This document shows positions 1-6,646 of a stretch of 7,125 nt of DNA, piece after piece. The notes under the pieces were generated by a model. The model ran no database searches and was not told where the DNA came from. It worked only from the letters and a program-made list of their open reading frames with translations. The stretch is taken from contig JAQICW010000100.1 in assembly GCA_027858355.1 (NCBI GenBank), positions 1 through 7,125 of the forward strand, written 5' to 3'. How positions within the stretch are numbered: the first letter of the stretch is position 1; each line of letters opens with the position of its first letter. This DNA is from Desulfobacula sp. (lineage in GTDB: Bacteria; Desulfobacterota; Desulfobacteria; Desulfobacterales; Desulfobacteraceae). A program made the translations under genes and the position numbers.

Positions 1-1
1 A

Positions 2-145
2 TTATCAAAAATCTATGACAATTATTATGACGGCTTTAACCTTATTCGTGAAAAAACAGGAAAAAACAGATTTTTCCTGTCAAAAAACGCCTTGATAGAC
101 AATAAAACCTATCTTAACGATCTTATCAGGAAAGAAATACAATGA
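2..145 (+). CDS. C-terminal end of an unrecognised protein (5' truncated by the window)
   Basis: Frame 2 is open from the left window edge to a TGA at 143-145 and gives 47 residues, starting LSKIYDNYYDGF and ending LIRKEIQ. The stop overlaps the ahbC start as ATGA, and the ahbC ribosome binding site (128-134) lies inside this reading frame. That is the usual layout of a co-transcribed, translationally coupled upstream gene, so I treat it as real although the start is missing. The tail is charged and probably helical, with no cysteine cluster or membrane segment. It does not resemble the C-terminus of AhbA/AhbB siroheme decarboxylases as I know them, nor of HemA, HemC or HemD. I cannot assign a function. 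Its position suggests membership of the heme operon, which is inference only. Confidence 0.6.
   Translation, partial: LSKIYDNYYDGFNLIREKTGKNRFFLSKNALIDNKTYLNDLIRKEIQ
56..80. repeat. 10-bp perfect inverted repeat (hairpin) in the end of the upstream gene
   Basis: ACAGGAAAAA at 56-65 is followed by a 5-nt loop (66-70) and its exact complement TTTTTCCTGT at 71-80. It lies inside the coding end of the upstream gene, about 60 nt before the ahbC start codon. The right arm contains a run of five T, but the sequence after it is C plus a run of A, so it is not a standard intrinsic terminator on the + strand. It could be an mRNA processing or stability hairpin, or only a consequence of A/T-rich lysine and phenylalanine codons. 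Confidence 0.4.
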
Positions 146-1332
146 TTGGAATTTCAAAACTTTATTGTGCAACTGTAGAACCATCAGATGCATTAAGATA
201 CTCAAGACAATCAGGGCAATTGCCCTCCCATCTTTTGCAGTTTTCCAAAGATAAAAAGCCTGTTGTGGTCTGGAATATGACAAGACGGTGTAATCTTAAA
301 TGTGTTCACTGCTATGCCAGATCAGAAGACATCTCCTATGACAATGAACTCAACCATGAACAATGCATTGCCATGATTGATGATCTGGCCAAATTTGGCG
401 TACCCGTTCTATTATTTTCAGGCGGAGAACCCACTGTGCATCCAAGACTTGTCGAGTATGCCAAATATGCTGTCAGCAAAGGAATGAGAGCCGTTATTTC
501 CACCAATGGGACCCTTATCACCAAAGAAAAAGCCAAACTATTAAAAGAAGTCGGACTTTCCTATGTTGGTATCAGTCTTGATGGTTTAGAAGAGACCCAT
601 GATAAATTCCGAGGGGTTACAGGGTCTTATAAAAAGGTCATGGCAGCCATTGAGAACTGCCAGAAAGCCGGCATCAAAGTGGGATTGCGGTTTACCATTA
701 ACAAAAGAAATGTAAACGACATTCCTGGTATCTTTGACCTTCTTGAAGAAAAAAATATCCCCAGAGTCTGTTTTTACCACCTGGTATATTCCGGCCGAGG
801 GTCTGAAATTGCCAAAGAAGACCTTTCCCATGAAGAGACTCGCAAAGTTCTTGATCTTATAATGGAGAGAACAAAAGACCTTCATGACCGGAACCTGGCA
901 AAAGAAGTCCTCACTGTGGACAATCATGCTGACGGCCCTTATGTATACCAGAGGTTATTGGACGAGGACCCGAAAAGAGCGGCTGAGGTCCTTGAACTGC
1001 TTGAAATGAATGAAGGTAATAATTCAGGCCGGGGAATCGGATGTATTTCCTGGGATGGCGAAGTCCACCCGGATCAGTTCTGGCGGGAAAAAAGCCTGGG
1101 CAACATCAAGGACATGCCTTTTTCCAAAATCTGGACCAATGTTGACAATGAATTTTTAATGAAACTTAAAGAGAAGAAAAAACATGTCAAGGGCCGGTGT
1201 GCTGAGTGTAGATGGCTTGATATTTGTGGCGGTAACTTCAGGGCCCGGGCAGAATCTGTTGCCAATGATCCCTGGGACAGCGATCCAGCATGTTACCTGA
1301 CGGATGAAGAAATCAAAAAGGAGTATTCATAA
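142..1332 (+). CDS. ahbC: AhbC, 12,18-didecarboxysiroheme deacetylase (radical SAM)
   Basis: This 396-residue radical SAM enzyme belongs to the AhbC/NirJ group. In the siroheme-dependent heme pathway AhbC removes the two acetate side chains of 12,18-didecarboxysiroheme to give Fe-coproporphyrin III. It is a cytoplasmic, oxygen-sensitive Fe-S protein. The [4Fe-4S]/SAM motif CNLKCVHC supplies C50, C54 and C57, and the SAM-binding SGGEP is at 93-97. The C-terminal third is a SPASM-like region with C301, C353, C356, C362 and C384. It carries CGGN after C362, where AhbD has CGGC. The N-terminus MIGISKLYC and the stretch VVVWNMTRRC are as I remember them for AhbC of sulfate reducers. The ATG at 142 is preceded by AGGAAAG (128-134, 7-nt spacer) and overlaps the upstream stop as ATGA. 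The hemB-ahbD context supports AhbC over the related heme d1 enzyme NirJ, since no other nir gene is visible. Confidence 0.92.
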   Translation: MIGISKLYCATVEPSDALRYSRQSGQLPSHLLQFSKDKKPVVVWNMTRRCNLKCVHCYARSEDISYDNELNHEQCIAMIDDLAKFGVPVLLFSGGEPTVHPRLVEYAKYAVSKGMRAVISTNGTLITKEKAKLLKEVGLSYVGISLDGLEETHDKFRGVTGSYKKVMAAIENCQKAGIKVGLRFTINKRNVNDIPGIFDLLEEKNIPRVCFYHLVYSGRGSEIAKEDLSHEETRKVLDLIMERTKDLHDRNLAKEVLTVDNHADGPYVYQRLLDEDPKRAAEVLELLEMNEGNNSGRGIGCISWDGEVHPDQFWREKSLGNIKDMPFSKIWTNVDNEFLMKLKEKKKHVKGRCAECRWLDICGGNFRARAESVANDPWDSDPACYLTDEEIKKEYS

Positions 1333-2306
1333 TGCTTTTTCCAGATTCCCGCGGACGAAGATTAAGGGCGAGTGACAATTTTAGAAGAATGATTCGGGAA
1401 ACAAAGCTTTCCTGTGATGATTTGATTCTTCCTTTATTTGCAGTAGAAGGAAAAGATGTAAAAAAACCCATTGAATCCATGCCAGGTCATTTTCAACTCT
1501 CCTGTGACCATATTGTCAAAAAAGCAAAACAAGCCCATGATGCAGGTATTCCAGCCATTATTTTATTCGGCATCCCGGACAAAAAAGATCCTTTGGCAAC
1601 AAGAGCCTATGCTTCTGACTCAATTGTTCAAAAAACAGTTCGGGAAGTAAAAGAAAAAGTACCGGATATTTCTATTATTACGGATGTCTGCCTTTGTGCT
1701 TATACTGATCATGGCCATTGCGGGGTTGTGGAAAACGGTATTATTGAAAACGATGCATCCCTTGACCTTCTTGCAAAAACCGCTCTTTCACATGTCAAAG
1801 CCGGTGCAGATATGGTAGCTCCGTCAGATATGATGGATGGCAGAATCGGTGAAATCAGACAACTCCTTGATGAAGAAGGATTTTCTCACATTCCCATCAT
1901 GTCCTATGCCGTCAAATACAGCTCGGCATTTTACGGCCCGTTCAGACAGGCTGCAGAGTCATCGCCGCAGTTCGGTGACAGGAAAACCTATCAAATGGAT
2001 CCTGCCAATTCCACAGAAGCCATCAGGGAAGCCACAATGGATATTGAGGAAGGTGCGGATATTATCATGGTAAAGCCAGCTCTTGCCTATCTTGATATTA
2101 TCTATCGATTGAAGCAGGAGATCGACCTTCCCATTGCTGCATATAATGTCAGCGGAGAGTATTCAATCATGAAAGCGGGAGAAATGATGGGCTGGGTCAA
2201 TGCAAAAGAGCTTATCATGGAAACCCTTTTGTCCATAAAACGAGCCGGTGCAGATTTGATTTTGACCTATTCCGCCATTGACGTTGCAAGGGAGCTAAAT
2301 GACTGA
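1332..2306 (+). CDS. hemB: HemB, porphobilinogen synthase (delta-aminolevulinic acid dehydratase)
   Basis: HemB condenses two 5-aminolevulinate molecules into porphobilinogen in the cytoplasm, the common entry step for siroheme, heme and cobamides. The 324 residues are the normal full family length. The two Schiff-base lysines are visible: K195 in SYAVKYSSAFYGPFR and K248 in IMVKPALAYLD. The metal site is the cysteine-rich zinc type (C120, C122 and C130 in DVCLCAYTDHGHCG) rather than the aspartate-rich magnesium type of plants. The N-terminal RGRRLRASDNFRRM and C-terminal LTYSAIDVAR segments are also typical. The start ATG overlaps the ahbC stop by one base (TAATG) and has AAGGAG at 1318-1323 inside the ahbC end, so translation is probably coupled. 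It lies between the two late-step heme enzymes, which fits a heme operon. Confidence 0.97.
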   Translation: MLFPDSRGRRLRASDNFRRMIRETKLSCDDLILPLFAVEGKDVKKPIESMPGHFQLSCDHIVKKAKQAHDAGIPAIILFGIPDKKDPLATRAYASDSIVQKTVREVKEKVPDISIITDVCLCAYTDHGHCGVVENGIIENDASLDLLAKTALSHVKAGADMVAPSDMMDGRIGEIRQLLDEEGFSHIPIMSYAVKYSSAFYGPFRQAAESSPQFGDRKTYQMDPANSTEAIREATMDIEEGADIIMVKPALAYLDIIYRLKQEIDLPIAAYNVSGEYSIMKAGEMMGWVNAKELIMETLLSIKRAGADLILTYSAIDVARELND

Positions 2307-3397
2307 TGAAGCATCCCCACGAACAAGAAGGACAGAATCATAACCCAAAGGCCAATACCCTTCGCCTGGTTGCCTGGGAAACCACCAGAAGGTGCAACCT
2401 TGCCTGCAAACATTGCAGGGCAGTAGCAGAAGACCATCCCTATGATAATGAACTTGATACAAAGGCCTCGTTTAAATTATTGGAACAGATCAAAGAAGTC
2501 GGAAATCCCATTATTATCCTCACTGGAGGAGAACCGCTTTTAAGAGATGATATTTTTGATATTGCGGCCTTTGGAACAAAATTAGGGCTTCGCATGGTGA
2601 TGGCACCCAATGGGACCTTGATTACTGAAGATAGTGCAAAAAAAATGAAAGACTCAGGCATAAAAAGAATCAGCGTCAGTCTGGATGGTTCAACACCTGA
2701 AACCCATGATACTTTCAGGGGGATAAAAAATGCCTTTGAAAAATCTATCCAGGGCATTAAGATTGCCAAACAAGCCGGCATTGAATTTCAAATCAACACA
2801 GTCATAACAAAAACCAATCTGGATCAGATACCTAAAATTTTAGAGTTGGCAGAAAATTTAGGAGCCGTGGCCCATCATATTTTTCTTCTTGTTCCCACAG
2901 GCCGGGGGAAATATATTGTGGACAGCGAAATAAATGCCAGAGAGTATGAAGAAACCCTAAACTGGTTTTATGATCAAAGTCAAAAAACAAGCCTGCAACT
3001 CAAGGCGACCTGTGCACCGCACTATTATAGAATCTTACGTCAACGAGCCAAAGAAGATGGCAAACGAGTAAGTTTTGAATCTCATGGCCTGGATGCTGTC
3101 ACAAGAGGGTGTCTTGCCGGAACGGGCTTTTGTTTCATTTCCCATGTGGGAAGGGTGCAGACATGCGGTTTCCTTGATGTGGAATGCGGTGACATTACCA
3201 AACAGACTTTTAAAGATGTATGGGAGAATTCCCAGGTCTTTAACACATTGAGAGATTTTAATACTCTTGAAGGCAAATGCGGCATCTGTGAATTTAAACA
3301 GGTTTGCGGCGGGTGCCGGGCCAGGGCCTATGAGGCGACGGGCAGTTATCTGGCCCAGGAACCATTGTGTTCCTATCAACCCCAAAAAACCAGATAG
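2306..3397 (+). CDS. ahbD: AhbD, Fe-coproporphyrin III decarboxylase / heme b synthase (radical SAM)
   Basis: This 363-residue radical SAM/SPASM enzyme is assigned to the last step of the alternative heme pathway. There, two propionate groups of Fe-coproporphyrin III are oxidatively decarboxylated to the vinyl groups of heme b. The radical SAM motif CNLACKHC gives C30, C34 and C37, and TGGEP is at 73-77. A cysteine-rich C-terminal region (C269, C276, C287, C294, C325, C328, C334, C337, C355) contains the C-x2-C-x5-C-x2-C spacing ending in CGGC, expected to hold an auxiliary [4Fe-4S] cluster. It is clearly paralogous to AhbC upstream, sharing TRRCNL, YDNEL, NGTLIT, SLDG, ETHD and FRG. The ATG overlaps the hemB stop by one base (TGATG), with AAGGGAG at 2288-2294. 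A 5'-proximal hydrophilic stretch of about 17 residues precedes the core. Assignment to AhbD rather than AhbC rests on the CGGC tail and the gene order. Confidence 0.92.
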   Translation: MKHPHEQEGQNHNPKANTLRLVAWETTRRCNLACKHCRAVAEDHPYDNELDTKASFKLLEQIKEVGNPIIILTGGEPLLRDDIFDIAAFGTKLGLRMVMAPNGTLITEDSAKKMKDSGIKRISVSLDGSTPETHDTFRGIKNAFEKSIQGIKIAKQAGIEFQINTVITKTNLDQIPKILELAENLGAVAHHIFLLVPTGRGKYIVDSEINAREYEETLNWFYDQSQKTSLQLKATCAPHYYRILRQRAKEDGKRVSFESHGLDAVTRGCLAGTGFCFISHVGRVQTCGFLDVECGDITKQTFKDVWENSQVFNTLRDFNTLEGKCGICEFKQVCGGCRARAYEATGSYLAQEPLCSYQPQKTR

Positions 3398-3408
3398 TCT
3401 ACCTAACT

Positions 3409-3555
3409 AGTGCCTGACCGAAAACCCCGTGTTTGGGCAAAAAGTTGCCCATATACAAGGCGCAAAAAATCTTGAAACCGGAGTGTACTACTGTACATGA
3501 GGATTTCAAGATTTTGCAGCAACGCAGTAGATGGGTGAGTTTTCGTTCAAACACT
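3409..3555. repeat. 147-bp imperfect palindromic element with AGTG/CACT ends between convergent genes
   Basis: The gap between ahbD and the phosphofructokinase gene is almost entirely a nested inverted repeat. The outer arms 3409-3425 and 3539-3555 match at 14 of 17 positions. CCCATATAC at 3448-3456 matches the complement of 3527-3535 at 8 of 9. AAAATCTTGAAA at 3466-3477 pairs perfectly with 3504-3515. At the centre TGTAC (3484-3488) and GTACA (3493-3497) flank the loop TACT. The left arm carries a separate small hairpin, TGGGCAA-AAAG-TTGCCCA, at 3434-3451. No open reading frame fits inside. The shape suggests a non-autonomous palindromic repeat (REP- or MITE-like), and its place between two converging genes suggests it may also stop or protect both transcripts. 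Both are inferences, since only one copy is visible. Confidence 0.7.
3434..3451. terminator. candidate hairpin terminator after ahbD, inside the palindromic element
   Basis: A 7-bp stem TGGGCAA (3434-3440) and TTGCCCA (3445-3451) with loop AAAG lies 37 bases after the ahbD stop. The stem is strong for its length, but no T-run follows on either strand, so it is not a textbook intrinsic terminator. The larger palindrome around it could do the same job for both converging operons. Confidence 0.25.
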
Positions 3556-3557
3556 GA

Positions 3558-5642
3558 CTAAATGGAATTGAGCAGCAGTGTAATGGGCCTGTCTTCCTCT
3601 GCGCTTCCTGAAAAACGCACCGGCCCTGGACGTCTGTATCGATCCTGATTCTCATCAGCAGCCATCCATCCTTCCCTTAAGGCTTTAAAAATTCTAAAGG
3701 CATTTGAATCTAAATCTACCAGGCTTTTTTCAATAACAAGTTCCAGCTTTCCTTTTCTTTCCTCAAGGCGCATCAATTTTGCAATGGGGATACCAATGGG
3801 TTCCCATTTATCAAACTTTTTCTCAAGATTTTTAATCGCAGCCATTTGTCCTGTTGCCCCATTTGCGATGAGATGGAATGCTGTAATACCAAGGTTGTAG
3901 GTATAATTACAGTCAAAATATGTTGGATCAGAACCCCTGCCATCATATCCGTAAAAATGGGTCTGTGTTTTAAATTTGGGGTCAGATTTTTTAAATATCC
4001 GGGTGATGGGTTCAGGTATATTGTCATCCTGGCTGATCACCTCACTATTGATTAATACCTGTTTCAATGTTTTCAAAGAAATGATGGATTCTTTAATTAA
4101 CAAATATTTATCTTCAGGATTTTTAAATATGCTTTTTGCAATTTCATCTGGAATAAATTTAGAGTTTTTCATAATTGACATGTAATAAGATCTTTCAATA
4201 CCAATTTTGTATTTTCCCTGTTCCTTTAAAATGCTTAGATATTCTTTGACCATATCCATGATAATCTCTTCGGTTTTTACCTGAGAAAATTGAAAATTGC
4301 CATGGGTATCTCTTTCCACAAGAAGGCCTTCCCGAAAAAATGAGGGCAGCTGGCTGAATAAATCATCATCCCTTAAATTCCAGATTGAAAACTTATTTTT
4401 TTCTCCCATACCCCGGGTCAGTCGCCTTAAGTATTCAAGCTTGGTATTTAATGTGGGAAATGAGGTGTGAAAATCATTGTCATGAATATGGTTATAATCC
4501 GCAATAATAGTATTTAATTTGATGATAAATATCTGGATTTCGTTTATAAACTCAAGAATCCCTTCCGGAATAATCATCACGCCGAAATTTTTTCCACATG
4601 CAGCTCTTCGAACAATGGTATCACATATTAATCTGGACCAATGGCGTAATGTCATGCCATAGGCAGTATAATCAATTACCCCTTCTTTTTGAGCTTTTTC
4701 AATTCTCTGATGATCTGTATAATCGGCCAGCTCTTCACCAACAAAAGAAAGGTTGGCATGGGTCTGAAAAGCACATTCCAATGTCAGGTGGCTTGCGACT
4801 CTTCCCATTACTTTACAAACATGCCAGTATTTAATGTCTGAACGGGCATCAGTTGTCAGGTTACTGATATTTTGTGAAAATGCCCTGGCTGCCGTATGAA
4901 ATCCAAAGGATATGGCGCAAAGTGTTTCTTTGTCATCTGTTTTTATCTGTATATCCCCGTCAATGGTTTTGGGAACACCAATGACCTTAATACCAGCACT
5001 TTTAAATTGCTGAGCAAGAAAGATCGCATTTGTATTGGAATCATCTCCTCCAATCACAACCAGGGCTTCAAGTCCAAGTTCCTTGCAGGTTTTTAACGAT
5101 AATTCCATTTTCTTTCTGGAATCGATTTTGGTTCTCCCGGTCTTGATCATGGAAAATCCACCCATATTCCTATATGCATCCACAAGGCTCTGGGTAATTT
5201 CAACATATTTTGACTCAAGCAAACCGTCAGGTCCTGAAAGAAATCCAAACACTTTTGATTCTGAATTATACTTTTTCACTTCATCATAAAGCCCTGCAAT
5301 CACATTATGCCCGCCAGGTGCAGGGCCACCTGAAAAAAACACACCAATATTCCGACGTTTCTTAAATGCCTTTTTGGCTTTTTCAGTTATTTCATCCCCG
5401 GGAATAATCCTTTGAACATTATTATTAATAACATCGGGAAGTAATTTTGTAGCTTCCTTGTTATTGCTTAATTTATATTCAGGACACTCTTTGATGTTTG
5501 TATACTTTGAAGAAAAAATCTTAATTTTCTTTGGGGAAAAGGACCGCCTTTCAATTGTTTCAGTATTTACATCCGAGGTCACATAACCTGTTTTCGGGTG
5601 ATTCAACAAAAATTCAAGAGATGCACAATTCAAAGGCTCCAT
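3558..5642 (-). CDS. pfp: PPi-dependent 6-phosphofructokinase, long (plant/spirochaete-type) form
   Basis: Predicted to interconvert fructose 6-phosphate plus PPi with fructose 1,6-bisphosphate plus Pi, a reversible glycolysis/gluconeogenesis step in the cytoplasm. An N-terminal extension of about 95 residues precedes the PFK fold, which opens at RRNIGVFFSGGPAPGGHN. Numbering from the M at 5642: GGDD is at 198-201 and PKTIDGD at 224-230; the second Asp of GGDD and the Lys of PKTIDGD are the known marks of PPi rather than ATP use. MGR is at 279-281, PEGI at 359-362 and GYDGR at 565-569. The C-terminus (RPGPVRFSG...TLLL) is complete. At 694 residues it is longer than the roughly 550-620 usual in this clade; the excess looks like a helical insertion at about 479-559. 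I chose the start at 5642 because AGGAG (5648-5652) stands 5 nt before it. An in-frame ATG at 5660, overlapping the transporter stop as ATGA, would add six residues but has only a weak site. Confidence 0.93.
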   Translation of the reverse strand: MEPLNCASLEFLLNHPKTGYVTSDVNTETIERRSFSPKKIKIFSSKYTNIKECPEYKLSNNKEATKLLPDVINNNVQRIIPGDEITEKAKKAFKKRRNIGVFFSGGPAPGGHNVIAGLYDEVKKYNSESKVFGFLSGPDGLLESKYVEITQSLVDAYRNMGGFSMIKTGRTKIDSRKKMELSLKTCKELGLEALVVIGGDDSNTNAIFLAQQFKSAGIKVIGVPKTIDGDIQIKTDDKETLCAISFGFHTAARAFSQNISNLTTDARSDIKYWHVCKVMGRVASHLTLECAFQTHANLSFVGEELADYTDHQRIEKAQKEGVIDYTAYGMTLRHWSRLICDTIVRRAACGKNFGVMIIPEGILEFINEIQIFIIKLNTIIADYNHIHDNDFHTSFPTLNTKLEYLRRLTRGMGEKNKFSIWNLRDDDLFSQLPSFFREGLLVERDTHGNFQFSQVKTEEIIMDMVKEYLSILKEQGKYKIGIERSYYMSIMKNSKFIPDEIAKSIFKNPEDKYLLIKESIISLKTLKQVLINSEVISQDDNIPEPITRIFKKSDPKFKTQTHFYGYDGRGSDPTYFDCNYTYNLGITAFHLIANGATGQMAAIKNLEKKFDKWEPIGIPIAKLMRLEERKGKLELVIEKSLVDLDSNAFRIFKALREGWMAADENQDRYRRPGPVRFSGSAEEDRPITLLLNSI

Positions 5643-5647
5643 ATTCA

Positions 5648-5652
5648 CTCCT
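5648..5652 (-). promoter_or_regulatory. Ribosome binding site deciding the phosphofructokinase start
   Basis: On the - strand AGGAG is followed by the 5-nt spacer TGAAT and the ATG at 5642. The competing ATG at 5660 is preceded only by AAAGA-type sequence, so initiation at 5642 is favoured. The site lies just after the transporter stop (5657-5659), which allows reinitiation by ribosomes finishing the upstream gene. Confidence 0.6.
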
Positions 5653-5656
5653 GTTA

Positions 5657-6634
5657 TCATTCTTTATTTTTAATTAAAAGACCTTGATTCATTTTTGTAC
5701 TCAAATATCCATCCATCATCAAATGAACGATATGGTGAATGACACAGACAAGTAGTGCTGTCCCGAATTCGCTGAAATAGGTCACCTGAATCATGACAGA
5801 TAAGGCCAATGTCTTTTGTGATCCCATAAAAATAATACTTTCATAGCGGCCTTTTTCAACCCTGAAAAATCTTACCAGCAAAAAAGAAACCCCCAGAAGC
5901 ATTAAATGAAAACCACTCACAAGAACCAGTATATAAAAAAAGGTCAAGCCACTGCCTATAATCACCTGCTTGGCCCCGGAAAGGGAAATAAAAACAATAC
6001 TGATTATCATCCACTGGTTTAAGAGCTGCAATTTAAATTTACGCAATTGGCCTGGTTTAAAAACCCTGGCCTTTGCCACCATCCCGATCACCAAAGGGAA
6101 AAGAACCAAAAGGAACAATTTACTAATAATAGCACTCCGGTCAATCACCAGCTCTTTTTGCTGATCAAGAAATGACAAAAGAATCGAAAGTATAACAGGA
6201 ATGGAAAAGATGCCAATAAAATTTGACAGGATCGTTATAAAAAGCGCATGGGCCATGTTACCCCCTGCCGTTCCTGTCATGACAATCCCGGAAGACAGTG
6301 TCGTAGGCATTACGGCCACGATAAAAAGGCCAAGGACCACCCCGGTTTCAAGGGGAAGAAGGCAAAGCAAACCCGCGGCTATTGGGGCAACAACAATAAT
6401 AACAACCAATGCTAAAACAGTTGCTTTAACGTCCCTGATTCCGGCTTGTATCTGATCACTTTCTATCAAAAGACCGGAAATAATGAAGATTAAAAATATC
6501 ATTATTTCCGGACCGCGGTTTCCCTTTAGAACAAGTCCGATTTTTAACAGGCTATTGGATGAATCAATCATAACAGCGGCAAAAACAAGGACAAGACTGA
6601 CTAAAAACCATTGTTTTTTAATTTTCTGTACCAT
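5657..6634 (-). CDS. SBF-like transporter of the bile acid:sodium symporter superfamily (YfeH/SLC10A7-like)
   Basis: A polytopic inner-membrane protein of 325 residues with about ten hydrophobic segments. Numbering from the M at 6634 they run roughly 10-23, 44-57, 72-93, 98-113, 130-156, 171-187, 208-221, 232-254, 267-285 and 292-307. The short basic N-terminus (KIKKQW), the MPTTLSSGIVMT motif near 109-120, the SNFIGIF stretch and GSQKTLALSVMI near 271-282 are typical of the SBF-like family related to bacterial YfeH and animal SLC10A7. The substrate cannot be read from sequence, and the family name does not imply bile acid transport. Length is normal. I prefer the ATG at 6634. A TTG at 6655 in the same frame would add seven residues but has no ribosome binding site, whereas 6634 has AGGA and GAGA upstream. 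It is read with, and just ahead of, the PPi-phosphofructokinase gene, with no clear functional link. Confidence 0.88.
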   Translation of the reverse strand: MVQKIKKQWFLVSLVLVFAAVMIDSSNSLLKIGLVLKGNRGPEIMIFLIFIISGLLIESDQIQAGIRDVKATVLALVVIIVVAPIAAGLLCLLPLETGVVLGLFIVAVMPTTLSSGIVMTGTAGGNMAHALFITILSNFIGIFSIPVILSILLSFLDQQKELVIDRSAIISKLFLLVLFPLVIGMVAKARVFKPGQLRKFKLQLLNQWMIISIVFISLSGAKQVIIGSGLTFFYILVLVSGFHLMLLGVSFLLVRFFRVEKGRYESIIFMGSQKTLALSVMIQVTYFSEFGTALLVCVIHHIVHLMMDGYLSTKMNQGLLIKNKE

Positions 6635-6646
6635 ATCTCTTTTTTT

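Noticed and set aside
586..927. 113-residue open frame on the - strand inside ahbC
   Set aside because: It is antisense to conserved AhbC sequence, with no supporting start site or domain.
142..1332. Assignment of the first radical SAM gene to heme d1 synthesis (NirJ)
   Set aside because: The families are close, but adjacent hemB and ahbD and the absence of any other nir gene in the window make AhbC the better call. A phylogeny would settle it.
2440..2781. 113-residue open frame on the - strand inside ahbD
   Set aside because: It is the antisense shadow of the radical SAM core of AhbD.
3035..3385. 116-residue open frame on the - strand inside ahbD
   Set aside because: It lies fully opposite the conserved SPASM region of AhbD and has no ribosome binding site or family resemblance, so it is a shadow frame.
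3398..3557. A small RNA gene or CRISPR-like repeat in the convergent gap
   Set aside because: There is only one palindrome with no spacer-repeat periodicity, and no promoter-like sequence is convincing on either strand. A palindromic repeat element explains the structure better.
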